Assembly: GCF_000764225.1 (NCBI RefSeq)
Contig: NZ_JQED01000017.1
Span: forward strand, 1-64,000
DNA from: Colwellia psychrerythraea
GTDB lineage: Bacteria > Pseudomonadota > Gammaproteobacteria > Enterobacterales > Alteromonadaceae
Direction: 5' to 3'
DNA length: 64,000 nt
Shown: in pieces, positions 20,050 to 29,411 of the stretch
Layout: the number at the start of each line of letters is the position of its first letter
How positions within the stretch are numbered: the first letter of the stretch is position 1
Program-made: the position numbers and the translations under genes
The notes under the pieces: generated by a model
Seen by the model: the letters and a program-made list of their open reading frames with translations, nothing else
Told to the model about the DNA's origin: nothing
Databases searched by the model: none

Positions 20050-21443
20050 AACTGACCTCCGCTCTCTTCTTCGCTTTCAAGGTTAGCTTTGGCTTCGGAT
20101 GAAGGCTCTATAATTTTTTCTACGGGCTGCTTTTTAGCTGGCTTTACGGTAGCTTTTGCTGATTTAGGTTTTTCCGGTCGCGCTCCTTGTTTTGACTCTT
20201 GCAGTAAACGCTTAATGGCTGCTAACGAACGTAAATCACTCGGGTAGTCATAATAAATGATTTGTTGCTTGAGTTGCTCAACTGATTGATAGAATCTTTC
20301 GTTTACTGGTAAGTTCATATCGAAGAACTCATTTAACCATTGCTGAATATCAAGCAATGTTTGTTGATAAATTTCTTCTTTTTGTTCGCTCGCCGCCCAT
20401 TGGGCAAGCTGTACTTTTAGACTCAAATTTTGCTTTAAATGTTGCTGTTGATCAGGTGCCATTAAAGGCTCAACCATGCCGGTTCTTCTACGTACAGTGA
20501 TGAAATCTTTGAGAAATTGATTCCAAGTTTTGGCTAAATTTTCTTGCCAATCACCGATATTATCAGACAAAGCAAGTTCTTCTTCCGTTTGATCTAGGGC
20601 TTCAGCTAAATTTACCCCTGCGAGCATTAAGGTGGGTACTTGTTTGTTAAGAGCCATCAAGGTCAAAATAGCTTCTTGATTTTGCAAGGTTGGCATTAAC
20701 GCTAAGCTTTCAATATCTTCATTAATTAATGCCCGTACAGGTAAAAATTTAGGCTGATTTAATGCTTTTAGACGATTGTCGGCATCACGCAGTAAGTTGA
20801 TTGCGGCTTTTGTATCTCGCTCTAACCACATAGTTCGAGCGGCTACGCGAACTAGGTATTCAGCTTCATGTATTAACCAATCATTAGGCTGACGTAAGCT
20901 CATTTTTCGCTCTAATTGACCGAATTGAGCCGTTAATTGCTGTAGTTGAGAGTTACTATCAGAATGTGCCTTTTTAGCGTTTATCTGCGATTGACTGGTC
21001 GCTCTATTCTGTTGCTGTAATTGGCGGTTAAATTCAGCCGTTAAATTACTTTTTAGTTGCGCCTGACCTTGTTCTATTGCGCGTTGGTTTTGTTGATTCA
21101 GTGTTAAAAGTTGTGCACTAGTTTGTTGCTGCTGCCAAAGATAATGACCAACAGACGCAAAAATGCTAATGATGGCAACGACTAAGGCAATAGTCGCCGT
21201 TTTATTAGAAGGTTTGTCTGCTGAAACTTTAGTGCTTGATGGGGAAGGTTTCTTCGTCGCGGTATTGGTCGTTGATTGTTTAGGCTCAGGTTTTGTAATA
21301 GCGGCCTTTTTAGTCTCAGCATTTTTATTGTCTGTTGCTGAAGTTTTAGTGGTACTGGTACCAGATGAGAGTGTAGCGGCCTCTTTTTTCTCGGTGTCGC
21401 TATTATCCGATCGTTTATTGTTAGAGACTTCATTATCCGACAT
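20046..21443 (-). CDS. hemX: HemX, membrane protein of the heme operon
   Basis: About 465 residues: a low-complexity Lys/Ser/Thr/Ala-rich cytoplasmic tail, one membrane helix (IALVVAIISIFASVGHYLW), a Gln-rich coiled coil and a periplasmic domain with the conserved DWLIHEAEYLVRVAARTMWLERD. HemX is often mislabelled uroporphyrinogen methyltransferase, but no SAM-binding motif is present. The C-terminal 40 residues are again Lys/Pro/Ala-rich. An in-frame ATG at 21458 would add five residues. Confidence 0.88.
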   Translation of the reverse strand: MSDNEVSNNKRSDNSDTEKKEAATLSSGTSTTKTSATDNKNAETKKAAITKPEPKQSTTNTATKKPSPSSTKVSADKPSNKTATIALVVAIISIFASVGHYLWQQQQTSAQLLTLNQQNQRAIEQGQAQLKSNLTAEFNRQLQQQNRATSQSQINAKKAHSDSNSQLQQLTAQFGQLERKMSLRQPNDWLIHEAEYLVRVAARTMWLERDTKAAINLLRDADNRLKALNQPKFLPVRALINEDIESLALMPTLQNQEAILTLMALNKQVPTLMLAGVNLAEALDQTEEELALSDNIGDWQENLAKTWNQFLKDFITVRRRTGMVEPLMAPDQQQHLKQNLSLKVQLAQWAASEQKEEIYQQTLLDIQQWLNEFFDMNLPVNERFYQSVEQLKQQIIYYDYPSDLRSLAAIKRLLQESKQGARPEKPKSAKATVKPAKKQPVEKIIEPSSEAKANLESEEESGGQL

Positions 21444-21482
21444 AATTCTATATTCCATCGTTGTTTACTAGTGTAAATAGGC

Positions 21483-22328
21483 TTACGAACCAGAAAGTGC
21501 TTGTAACGTATTACAGAGTATTTGAGAGTTAGCACTATGGGTATTAACGACCCGTGTTAAACCTAAAGCTTTGGCATTATTTTCAATACGATCACTGACC
21601 ACTAGCCATAAACATTGTGATTGCCAATAATCATCTATGTCATTAGTTGCAGTGGTTAGGTACTTTAGTAATGCTATTAATATATCGTTACTGGTAATGA
21701 CAATACAGTTAATTTTTTGTGCTCGCCATTGCTCAGCGATATTTCTCGTTAATGTTCGCCATACACGTTGGTAACTTTCTATATATTGAACCTCTGCACC
21801 GCGCAGCGTTAAACTGTTAGCAATATGTTCTCGTCCACCATTGCCACGAAAAATGATTATCCTTTTACCTATAACTTTAGACAATTGTGGCAGTTTAAGT
21901 AAACCTTCACTGTGCTCTTGTTGAGGAGGTGGTGATAAAATGGTGCTAATACCTATTGCTTGCAGTGCTTTTTTGGTGGCATTGCCAACAGCAAAAATGG
22001 TTTGAGATAAGTCATTAGACAGCGGATAGCTGGCGTGAGTATATTCAACGGCGGCAACGCTCACAAAGATCAGTATCTCTGCATGGTCTATTGCTTTAGC
22101 TATATCGTGAGCGCTGGCGTTACGTTGATAATCAAATAGAGATTGACTGGTATTAATGATGCCTTGTTGAGTAAGTAACAAGGCAAGTTGCTGAGCTTTA
22201 GCTTTAGGTCTGGTAATTAAGACCCTCAGTGGTTTACTTGGTGCAAGTAAAGCCTGCTCGTTTATCGATGTCTCAAGCGATGTTACTTGAGACAATTTTT
22301 TAGCAGAATTATCTGTTTTCGATATCAT
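21483..22328 (-). CDS. hemD: uroporphyrinogen-III synthase
   Basis: HemD closes hydroxymethylbilane to uroporphyrinogen III with inversion of ring D. The protein (about 281 residues from ATG 22328) shows the family's [14 protein letters not shown] start of the first domain, [16 protein letters not shown] and the [15 protein letters not shown] region. It has an N-terminal extension of about 30 residues before the first strand. The gene overlaps the end of hemC by about 20 bases; a farther upstream ATG (22364) would lengthen the overlap. Confidence 0.9.
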   Translation of the reverse strand: MISKTDNSAKKLSQVTSLETSINEQALLAPSKPLRVLITRPKAKAQQLALLLTQQGIINTSQSLFDYQRNASAHDIAKAIDHAEILIFVSVAAVEYTHASYPLSNDLSQTIFAVGNATKKALQAIGISTILSPPPQQEHSEGLLKLPQLSKVIGKRIIIFRGNGGREHIANSLTLRGAEVQYIESYQRVWRTLTRNIAEQWRAQKINCIVITSNDILIALLKYLTTATNDIDDYWQSQCLWLVVSDRIENNAKALGLTRVVNTHSANSQILCNTLQALSGS

Positions 22329-23262
22329 TTTCTGAATAAACTTGCTGTAAAATTTTATCGGCACCTCGGCTCAGTAATTCTTGTGCGAGCTTATTGCCGA
22401 GTGCTTCACCTTCTTCAACAGGGCCAGTGATTTCACTTTCAATCATCTCACTGCCATCGACTGCGCCAACCAAGCCACGTAGGTGAATGTTTTTGCCATC
22501 AGCAGAAATAACGCCATAACTACCAATAGGTACCTGACAACCGCCTTCAAGCGCTTTATTCATTGCACGTTCTGCCAGAACACGGATACGTGTAGTGCCA
22601 CATTCTAATGGCGCTAAAAGTGCTTTAATTCTTTCATCATCATTACGACATTCAATGCCAACAGCACCTTGGCCGTTTGCAGGAAGCATATCTTCAGGTT
22701 CGATGAACTGCGCAATACGTTCGCTCATTTTTAAACGAATTAAGCCAGCAGAAGCTAAGATAATGGCGTCGTATTCACCTTCATCTAATTTTCTTAAGCG
22801 GGTGTTTACGTTACCGCGTAGATCACGAATGTCTAAATCAGGACGGCTTGCTTTTAATTGACACTGGCGGCGTAAACTTGACGTACCAACAATAGCGCCT
22901 TGTGGTAAATCGCCTAATGATTTGATGGTATTAGAAACAAAAGCATCGCGGGGGTCTTCACGAGGACAAATGACTTCTAACCCTAAACCTTCAGGAAAAT
23001 CAACAGGAACATCTTTCATTGAATGAACAGCAATATCGGCACGGCCTTCAAGCATTGCGACTTCAAGTTCTTTAACAAATAAACCCTTACCACCGACTTT
23101 AGCTAAAGGCGTATCTAAAATAATATCGCCTTTCGTTGTCATAGGAACTAATTCAACGTTAATATCGTTATGAAAGTGCTCAAGCTGCGCTTTAACATAT
23201 TCTGCTTGCCATAAGGCGAGGGCGCTTTTACGTGTGGCAATTCGTACTGTAGTGTTATTCAT
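22309..23262 (-). CDS. hemC: hydroxymethylbilane synthase (porphobilinogen deaminase)
   Basis: HemC joins four porphobilinogens into hydroxymethylbilane. The 317-residue protein has [16 protein letters not shown], the conserved [18 protein letters not shown] and [12 protein letters not shown] stretches, and the dipyrromethane-cofactor Cys at residue 242 ([10 protein letters not shown]). It leads the hemCDXY operon. Only 26 bases separate its ATG from the edge of a MITE-like element that fills the gap to cyaY. Its promoter must therefore lie inside that element or further up in cyaY. Confidence 0.97.
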   Translation of the reverse strand: MNNTTVRIATRKSALALWQAEYVKAQLEHFHNDINVELVPMTTKGDIILDTPLAKVGGKGLFVKELEVAMLEGRADIAVHSMKDVPVDFPEGLGLEVICPREDPRDAFVSNTIKSLGDLPQGAIVGTSSLRRQCQLKASRPDLDIRDLRGNVNTRLRKLDEGEYDAIILASAGLIRLKMSERIAQFIEPEDMLPANGQGAVGIECRNDDERIKALLAPLECGTTRIRVLAERAMNKALEGGCQVPIGSYGVISADGKNIHLRGLVGAVDGSEMIESEITGPVEEGEALGNKLAQELLSRGADKILQQVYSENDIENR

Positions 23263-23288
23263 TCGATTTATCCAAATATATAATGTTT

Positions 23289-23447
23289 ATACCAATAAAA
23301 TTAACTATGTGATTTATTTAAATGATCTAAATAGTCAATAACATCGTTGCTTTCAATCCCAATAGCCAGCTATTACTCAATTAAGCGCCTTGTTCTTGAA
23401 AATTTATTTTAATTAAAATTTAACCTCTTAATTAATCTCATTGGTAT
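23289..23447. mobile_element. MITE-like element, family 2
   Basis: The element is bounded by inverted ends ATACCAATAAAATTAA (left) and, on the opposite strand, ATACCAATGAGATTAATT (right). Excluding the outer bases, it is flanked by TTA on both sides (23287-23289 and 23447-23449), consistent with a three-base target duplication. It is 159 bases long with no coding capacity. It fills the cyaY-hemC gap, and its right TTA is the TAA stop of cyaY. The minus strand carries TTGACT (23333-23338) that could serve as a -35 for hemC; this last point is speculative. Confidence 0.65.
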
Positions 23448-23767
23448 TACTGCGCTGAAAGTGTCAATTCAGTTTCAGCTTGTGTGCTTACGGCATTTGA
23501 TAAAAACTGCCAAAACTCCTCACCACTGCGTTTATCTGTCCAAATATCATTATTACAGACAAAATGGTGACCGTTGAATTTTGTCGCTACCCATATTTCA
23601 TGCAAGGGTGCTTGTTTGTTAATTATCACTTTACTGCTATTTTTAAAAGTTAGCGTTAATAATCCACCAACTCCTTCGTAATCTATGTCGACACCAGAGT
23701 CTTCAATCGCCTCTTCTATAGCGAGAAGGAGTTCGTCGGCAATCAAGTTGTATTGGCTATCGTTCAT
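23447..23767 (-). CDS. cyaY: frataxin-like iron-sulfur assembly protein CyaY
   Basis: A 106-residue CyaY: acidic first helix (NLIADELLLAIEEAIEDSG), then DIDYEGVGGLLTLTFKNSSKVIINKQAPLHEIWVATKFNGHHF, ending with SGEEFWQFLSNAV. Frataxin binds iron and tunes the IscS/IscU machinery. It is divergent from lptM-dapF, as in E. coli. The stop codon coincides with the edge of a MITE-like insertion, but the protein is full length. Confidence 0.95.
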   Translation of the reverse strand: MNDSQYNLIADELLLAIEEAIEDSGVDIDYEGVGGLLTLTFKNSSKVIINKQAPLHEIWVATKFNGHHFVCNNDIWTDKRSGEEFWQFLSNAVSTQAETELTLSAQ

Positions 23768-23806
23768 TGCTTATCCTTTAAATACATTATTTGTCTAAGT
23801 GAGTAG

Positions 23807-24069
23807 ATACCAAGTCTATTCAGTTAGTTCTCTTTCAGGGCTTGTCAGCGTTGTGAAAATAAACAGAATTTTTTGTATATAGTTATTCTATATTAAAAAT
23901 GTTCTGTGCGATTATCTTAACGCTGAAAAACTCCCAAAGGGCGAGTTTAAAAGGCTTATATACCGCGTTATTAATTTCAATAATAAAATGATTATTATCC
24001 TCAATCAATGCCTTGCCTCTAAGCCTTTTAAGTCTCGCTGAGTGAGAATAAACTTATTAGAATTGGTAT
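23807..24069 (-). mobile_element. MITE-like element, family 1, copy A
   Basis: A 263-base element bounded by ATACCAAG and ATTGGTAT, in the divergent region between cyaY and lptM. Read on the minus strand it aligns along at least its first 200 bases with the element at 45028-45291, including an exact stretch of about 30 bases (24000-24035 region, core GGCTTAGAGGCAAGGCATTG). It also holds an internal inverted pair AAAAGGCTTA / TAAGCCTTTT. No coding capacity. Flanking triplets differ (AGA, TAT), so no target duplication is seen here. Confidence 0.8.
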
Positions 24070-24184
24070 ATATGTTGATAAGCATGTGAGTATAATAGCA
24101 ATCAGACAAAATAAATATAGATACAGAGCGGTTAAGTTACGCTAAAAAGCTTGATTTAAACGACTTTCATGGCAAAAAAGCATC

Positions 24185-24517
24185 ATGTGTACCAATAGAC
24201 TTCATAACTTACAGCAAAAGCTAGAGCAAAAATTACAGCTTAAATCAATTTTACTGGCCTGTGTTGCCATCACTTTTTTATCTGCCTGTGGTATTAAAGG
24301 GGATTTATATCAAACACCTGAACAAGCCGTTTCTCCAAAAAATGAAGTGGCAACGCAAGGTGTTGAAAAACAAAATGAAAGCACAGGTGTGGATATTGAA
24401 TCGCAACCCGTGACAACGCTTAATGATTCCCCAAAGAAACAAGCAGTTCAACAGTCAGTTGAGCAAACAGAAGCAGCCACAAGCCAGTCAACAGATCCAG
24501 TTAAAGAGTCACAATAA
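24185..24517 (+). CDS. lptM: LptM-like lipoprotein
   Basis: A 110-residue lipoprotein. After a 20-residue basic, Gln-rich leader comes a hydrophobic segment ([11 protein letters not shown]) and a lipobox LSAC, followed directly by [10 protein letters not shown]. This is the signature of LptM/YifL, which helps maturation of the LPS translocon LptDE. The rest is a disordered Glu/Gln/Ser/Thr-rich tail. The gene lies between cyaY and dapF, as in E. coli, and its stop overlaps the dapF start (TAATG). The leader is longer than usual. Confidence 0.85.
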   Translation: MCTNRLHNLQQKLEQKLQLKSILLACVAITFLSACGIKGDLYQTPEQAVSPKNEVATQGVEKQNESTGVDIESQPVTTLNDSPKKQAVQQSVEQTEAATSQSTDPVKESQ

Positions 24518-25347
24518 TGTTAGTCAATTTTTCCAAAATGCACGGCTTAGGTAATGACTTTTTAGTGCTAGATAATGTCACGCAAAATGTTTTTTTATCG
24601 CCCGAACAAATTACTAAATTTGCCAATAGAAATTTTGGCGTAGGTTTTGATCAGTTATTAGTTGTTGAGCCGCCTTATGATCCCGACTTAGACTTTCATT
24701 ACCGTATTTATAATGCTGACGGTAGTGAGGTAGGGCAGTGTGGCAATGGCGCTCGCTGTTTTGCCAAGTTTGTCCGTATGAAAGGTTTATGTAATAAGCA
24801 TAAAATAAAAGTTTCGACCAGTACGGGGAAAATGAATTTACACATAGAGCGTGATGGCAATATTTCAGTTACTATGCCAGTGCCACAATTTGAACCGAAA
24901 AAAATTCCTTTTACCGCGCAAAAAACTGAAGGCACCTATATTCTACGTAGTGAAAGCGAAACCGTATTATGTGGCGCTGTATCAATGGGTAACCCTCATT
25001 GTGTTGTGACCGTAGACAGTGTTGCTGAAGCGAATGTCGAAACCCTCGGGCAAGAATTATCGATACATGAGCGCTTCCCAGAAGATGCCAATGTTGGTTT
25101 TATGGAAATCGTAAGCCCTAATTATATTAAATTAAGAGTCTATGAGCGTGGCGCAGCAGAAACCCTAGCTTGTGGTAGTGGCGCTTGTGCAGCGGTTGTT
25201 GTCGGTTATATGCAGAAAAAACTTGCTAAACAAGTTACCGTAGAACTGCCAGGTGGCAAACTCCGTATATTTTGGCAAGGACCAGGTCATCCCGTGAAAA
25301 TGTCTGGACCTGCAACACACGTATTTGATGGTCAAATATCCATTTAA
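24517..25347 (+). CDS. dapF: diaminopimelate epimerase
   Basis: DapF converts LL- to meso-diaminopimelate for lysine and peptidoglycan. At 276 residues it has the usual length. Both catalytic cysteines are visible: Cys75 in [10 protein letters not shown] and Cys219 in [10 protein letters not shown]. Also present are [15 protein letters not shown] and SMGNPHCV. It is coupled to lptM upstream. Confidence 0.97.
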   Translation: MLVNFSKMHGLGNDFLVLDNVTQNVFLSPEQITKFANRNFGVGFDQLLVVEPPYDPDLDFHYRIYNADGSEVGQCGNGARCFAKFVRMKGLCNKHKIKVSTSTGKMNLHIERDGNISVTMPVPQFEPKKIPFTAQKTEGTYILRSESETVLCGAVSMGNPHCVVTVDSVAEANVETLGQELSIHERFPEDANVGFMEIVSPNYIKLRVYERGAAETLACGSGACAAVVVGYMQKKLAKQVTVELPGGKLRIFWQGPGHPVKMSGPATHVFDGQISI

Positions 25348-25386
25348 GCCTAATCGGCTATTTTTCCCAATTATATTAGCGACCAC

Positions 25387-26100
25387 ATGAAAGAAGAACC
25401 TAGCAAGATGAATGACGTACAACAAGCTATTAATAGTGATGATATTCCATTAACGGATGAGTTAGTGGTCAGTTACTTACAAGACAACCCTGAATTTTTT
25501 AATCGCAATAATGCTTTGATGACCGGCTTACGGCTCAATGATGAGCAACGTGGTACTGTTTCGTTAGTCGAACGTCAGCAACAACAGCTTCGTCAAAAAG
25601 TGTATGTGTTAGAAGATGAAATCACCCAGTTAATGTCGGTAGCCAACCATAACGAGCAGTTATTTGTACTTTATAGTGATTTGTATTTACGTTTACTTGA
25701 TTGCCAATCAGCGGAAGAGTTACTCGATTGTTTACATCAAGCGACAACGGAACTACTATCGTTATCTTCGTTCAAATTGTGGTTAGTTCCTGGCAATAAC
25801 ACTGAAGTTGCTCACCACAGTTTGTCGACTAATGATTGTGCTGGTGTGATGCAAAATCGCTTAACTAACGACGAGTATTATTTTGGCCGCTTGCAAGAAA
25901 GTGAACAAAATCTTATTTTTGCTAAGCCATGTTCTGGCTCAGTTGTGTTAATTAAGCTAGTGCATAATGAAAAAACGGTTGGCTTTTTAGCTATTGGTAG
26001 CGAAGATGCTCACCACTTTGATCCGCGTATGGATACCTTGTTACTTAACCAATTTAAACGTTTGGTCGCTAAGTTATTGCACCAACAGCTATCGATATAA
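25387..26100 (+). CDS. DUF484 family protein (YigA-like)
   Basis: A 237-residue cytoplasmic protein with the DUF484 pattern: VVSYLQDNPEFFNRNNALM, RGTVSLVERQQQQLRQKVYVLEDEITQLMSVANHNEQLF and a GAF-like C-terminal domain ending in GFLAIGSEDAHHFDPRMDTLLLNQFKRLV. The molecular role is not established; the gene is conserved between dapF and xerC in many gammaproteobacteria. Here xerC does not follow. An alternative start is ATG 25408. Confidence 0.88.
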   Translation: MKEEPSKMNDVQQAINSDDIPLTDELVVSYLQDNPEFFNRNNALMTGLRLNDEQRGTVSLVERQQQQLRQKVYVLEDEITQLMSVANHNEQLFVLYSDLYLRLLDCQSAEELLDCLHQATTELLSLSSFKLWLVPGNNTEVAHHSLSTNDCAGVMQNRLTNDEYYFGRLQESEQNLIFAKPCSGSVVLIKLVHNEKTVGFLAIGSEDAHHFDPRMDTLLLNQFKRLVAKLLHQQLSI

Positions 26101-26190
26101 CTTTTTTGAAGAGTTAATCTACTTACAGCAGAAAAGACTAAGCCACTCAATAATTACCGCAACACCCAGCGTTGTAATAATTCTAAGGAT
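26089..26190 (+). pseudogene. possible xerC remnant
   Basis: This gap is where xerC sits in the conserved dapF-DUF484-xerC-yigB-uvrD order. It has an open frame overlapping the end of the DUF484 gene that reads YNFFEELIYLQQKRLSHS then IITA. That resembles the start of XerC (F-x-x-x-L-x-x-x-R-x-L-S-x-x-T-x-x-A-Y), and then the resemblance stops. A deletion that removed nearly all of xerC would explain it. The match is short, so this is a suggestion only. Confidence 0.35.
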
Positions 26191-26201
26191 TATGTGAAAC
26201 T

Positions 26202-26975
26202 ATGCAATTTTACCGACGTTTAACCACGATTAAAGCCATCAGTTTTGATTTAGATGACACCTTATACAATAACCGCCCTATCATGCAGGCGGTTGAAAAC
26301 AAGATGACGGACTATTTCACGGAAAAGTTTGCAATTTGGTCACCTAAACTTTTATCTGAGCCAAAGCAGGTTTTTAATCGACGCTTTTGGGCGCCATATC
26401 GCCAACAAGCAATAAAAGCACAACCGAATATTTCTCATGATGTGGTAAGACTACGGTTTGAAAGTTATCGTTTAGGTTTGTTAGTGCATGGTCTTTCTGG
26501 AGACGAGGCAATAACCGAAGCACAAGCAGGTGTAGACTATTTTATTAACTTGCGCAGTGACTTCACCGTACCTAAAGCAAGCCATGAGCTTTTAGCTAGA
26601 TTAGGCCGAGTGTTTCCGTTGGTTTCAATCAGTAATGGTAATGTAGATACTAAAACTTTGGGTATTGATCATTATTTTCAGCATATTTACCATGCCGGCT
26701 TTCAACAAGCTACGCATGATAAAAATGAACATTTGTTAAAACAAAAACCTGAAACTGATATGTTTTCTTTAGTTTGCCAGCAACTTGATATTTTACCTGA
26801 ACAATTATTGCATGTTGGCGACTGTGGTTTTGCTGATATTCATGGTGCGTTAAATGCTGGCTGCCAAACTGCTTGGTTACCACAATACGGTGTAGGTAAA
26901 AATTTGCAGCAAATACCTCATGTTGAGTTAGCCCAAGTGAGTGACTTATCACAGCTACTCTCCCAAAAAACTTAA
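26202..26975 (+). CDS. yigB: HAD-family hydrolase YigB
   Basis: A 257-residue haloacid-dehalogenase-fold phosphatase. Motif I is ISFDLDDTLYNN, motif II is VSISNGN, and motifs III/IV are the Lys of KPETDMF and HVGDCGFADIHGALNAG. In E. coli YigB dephosphorylates FMN among other substrates. It is in its usual place upstream of uvrD; start ATG 26202. Confidence 0.92.
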   Translation: MQFYRRLTTIKAISFDLDDTLYNNRPIMQAVENKMTDYFTEKFAIWSPKLLSEPKQVFNRRFWAPYRQQAIKAQPNISHDVVRLRFESYRLGLLVHGLSGDEAITEAQAGVDYFINLRSDFTVPKASHELLARLGRVFPLVSISNGNVDTKTLGIDHYFQHIYHAGFQQATHDKNEHLLKQKPETDMFSLVCQQLDILPEQLLHVGDCGFADIHGALNAGCQTAWLPQYGVGKNLQQIPHVELAQVSDLSQLLSQKT

Positions 26976-27008
26976 GTATTTAGTAGGTTAAGACCATTGA
27001 ATGGGGCA

Positions 27009-27024
27009 CTGTAAAAAAACACAG
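27009..27024 (+). promoter_or_regulatory. LexA (SOS) box upstream of uvrD
   Basis: CTGTAAAAAAACACAG matches the LexA consensus CTGT-N8-ACAG exactly and is extended on both sides (aCTGT...ACAGta). It is 104 bases before uvrD, a known member of the SOS regulon. A TATACT -10-like hexamer lies at 27054-27059. Confidence 0.88.
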
Positions 27025-27127
27025 TAAAGCGCAGCGCCTTCTCTCAATTGGTGATATACTTTTGCTTTTTATTTAGCACTGCGATCTACATCAATAGACT
27101 ACGCCCCCCTCATTAAAGGTTACTCCT

Positions 27128-29302
27128 ATGGACGTTTCAGAATTACTCGACTCTCTTAACGATAAACAGCGTGAGGTTGTTGCAGCCCCCAAACAAAATA
27201 TGCTTATTTTAGCGGGCGCGGGCAGTGGAAAAACTCGAGTATTAGTACAACGTATTGCTTGGTTGATGCAAGTTGAAGGAATTTCATCGCACAGTATCTT
27301 AGCAGTAACTTTTACTAACAAAGCAGCGGCAGAAATGCGTGCTCGTGTAGAACAAGTGACCAATGGTAATACCCACGGCATGTGGATCGGTACATTTCAT
27401 GGCTTGGCACATCGTTTATTAAGAATGCATTTTCAAGAAGCTAATTTACCGCAAAGCTTTCAAGTGCTTGATAGTGATGATCAATTACGGCTAATCAAAC
27501 GAATTGTTAGATCGCTAGAACTTGATGAGAAAAAATGGCCACCTAAGCAATTTGTTTGGTATATCAATGGTAAAAAAGATGAAGGTTTACGCCCTCAACA
27601 TATTGATGCTCAGTTCGACCCAACGGAAGAATTGTTTGTTAAAGTCTATAAAGCCTACCAAGAAACTTGTGACAGAGCCGGTTTAGTTGATTTTGCTGAA
27701 CTGCTTTTACGTGCTCATGAACTATGGCTGAAAAACCCCGCATTATTAGATCATTATCAGCAACGTTTTGCTCATATACTTGTAGACGAATTTCAAGATA
27801 CCAATGCTATTCAATATGCTTGGCTGACTATGCTGGGTAAAGCTCGTAGCAAGGTGATGATTGTTGGTGATGATGACCAATCTATCTATGGCTGGCGTGG
27901 TGCTAAAATTGAGAACATTGAACGTTTTTTGCAAGAATACGATGAGGCTAAAACGATTCGCCTTGAGCAAAACTATCGTTCAACCGCTAATATCTTGAAA
28001 TCTGCTAACCAATTAATTTGCAATAATAACAATCGCATGGGTAAAGAGCTGTGGACGGAGGGTGAAGCAGGCGAGAAAATCTCCATTTATACTGCGTTTA
28101 ATGAAATTGATGAAGCGCGTTTTATCGCAGGTCGCATCAAACAATGGCGTGATGATGGCGGTAAACTTGATGAAGTTGCCATATTGTATCGCTCAAATGC
28201 ACAATCACGCTTACTCGAAGAAGCATTATTGCAGGGGCAATTACCTTATCGAATTTATGGTGGTCAACGCTTCTTCGAACGACAAGAAATAAAAGATGCG
28301 CTTGCTTACATGCGCCTTATTAATAATCGTGACGATGATGCTGCCTTTGAACGTGTTATTAATACCCCGACGCGTGGTATTGGTAACCAAACATTATCAC
28401 TGGTAAGAGATGCAGCGCGTGGCTCAGAAGTCACGCTTTGGCAAGCTTGTCAGCAAATGATACAAGCAGAGCAATTAAAGGGCCGAGGCGCTAAAACTAT
28501 CACGGCTTTTATTCAACTTATTGAACAATTAGAAGATGATACCGCCAACTTAGATTTAGATCAGCAGGCGAATTTCATTATCAGCCACAGTGGTTTGAAG
28601 GCGATGTATCAGGCTGAAAAAGGCGAGCGTGCAGCGCAGCGTATAGAAAACTTAAATGAGCTAGTCACCGCATGTCAAACCTTTGAAAGCGATCCCGAAT
28701 TAGCAGAAGAACAAACACCGTTAACGGCATTTTTAACCCATGCGGCATTAGAATCAGGTGAGTCTCAAGCAGATGAGTTTGAAGCGGCAGTACAGTTAAT
28801 GACAATGCATTCAGCTAAAGGCTTAGAGTTTCCTTTAGTTTTTATCGCGGGTCTGGAAGAAGGTATGTTCCCTTCGCAACAGTCGGTTGAAGAGATTGGC
28901 CGCTTAGAAGAAGAACGTCGCTTGTGTTATGTTGGCATGACCAGAGCAATGAGCAAACTCTATTTATGTCATGCAGAAAGTCGCCGTTTATATGGACAAG
29001 AAAAATTCCATAAAGCGAGTCGATTCTTACGTGAATTACCCGAAGAGTGCATCGAAGAAATTCGTATGCAATCTCAAGTAACACGCCCTAGCAAAGTCGG
29101 CAAATTTTCAAATACCTTTACACTTGAAACCTTTGAAAATACAGGTTTTAAGTTGGGGCAGCAGGTTAAACATGCTAAGTTTGGTGAAGGTGTGGTACTC
29201 AACTACGAAGGTAGTGGTGCTCAATCACGAATTCAGGTAAATTTCGCCGATGTTGGTAGTAAGTGGCTCGTGGTGGAATACGCCAATTTACAAGCAATGT
29301 AA
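27128..29302 (+). CDS. uvrD: DNA helicase II UvrD
   Basis: UvrD (724 residues) is the 3'-5' SF1 helicase of nucleotide excision and mismatch repair. Walker A AGAGSGKT is at residues 29-36. AVTFTNKAAAEMRAR, GTFHGLAHRLLR, the Walker B region LVDEFQDTNAIQ, DDDQSIYGWRGA, EQNYRST, MTMHSAKGLEFPLVF and the VGMTRAM motif VI are all present. The C-terminal Tudor-like tail (KVKHAKFGEGVVLNYEG type) binds partners. A LexA box precedes it. Confidence 0.97.
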   Translation: MDVSELLDSLNDKQREVVAAPKQNMLILAGAGSGKTRVLVQRIAWLMQVEGISSHSILAVTFTNKAAAEMRARVEQVTNGNTHGMWIGTFHGLAHRLLRMHFQEANLPQSFQVLDSDDQLRLIKRIVRSLELDEKKWPPKQFVWYINGKKDEGLRPQHIDAQFDPTEELFVKVYKAYQETCDRAGLVDFAELLLRAHELWLKNPALLDHYQQRFAHILVDEFQDTNAIQYAWLTMLGKARSKVMIVGDDDQSIYGWRGAKIENIERFLQEYDEAKTIRLEQNYRSTANILKSANQLICNNNNRMGKELWTEGEAGEKISIYTAFNEIDEARFIAGRIKQWRDDGGKLDEVAILYRSNAQSRLLEEALLQGQLPYRIYGGQRFFERQEIKDALAYMRLINNRDDDAAFERVINTPTRGIGNQTLSLVRDAARGSEVTLWQACQQMIQAEQLKGRGAKTITAFIQLIEQLEDDTANLDLDQQANFIISHSGLKAMYQAEKGERAAQRIENLNELVTACQTFESDPELAEEQTPLTAFLTHAALESGESQADEFEAAVQLMTMHSAKGLEFPLVFIAGLEEGMFPSQQSVEEIGRLEEERRLCYVGMTRAMSKLYLCHAESRRLYGQEKFHKASRFLRELPEECIEEIRMQSQVTRPSKVGKFSNTFTLETFENTGFKLGQQVKHAKFGEGVVLNYEGSGAQSRIQVNFADVGSKWLVVEYANLQAM

Positions 29303-29411
29303 CTGTTTAGCGATTTTATCAAGAACTCATTTATTGAGTACTTGTTGAGTATTGAAGCTACCAGCCAAAAATTAGCACGATTGATAAAAATTAAAATCAG
29401 AAGGTAGTGAG

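Noticed and set aside
20046..21443. Possible uroporphyrinogen-III C-methyltransferase activity for HemX.
   Set aside because: This is a common database label, but the sequence has one membrane helix, a coiled coil and no SAM-binding glycine-rich motifs.
21163..21471. A 102-codon plus-strand frame with hydrophobic Val/Leu/Ala-rich translation.
   Set aside because: It mirrors the Lys/Ser/Thr-rich low-complexity tail of hemX on the other strand; the hydrophobic look comes from reading that sequence backwards.
24169..24198. Nine-codon frame (MAKKHHVYQ) overlapping the start of lptM, as a possible leader peptide.
   Set aside because: No ribosome binding site or regulatory codon pattern was seen; overlap is likely by chance.
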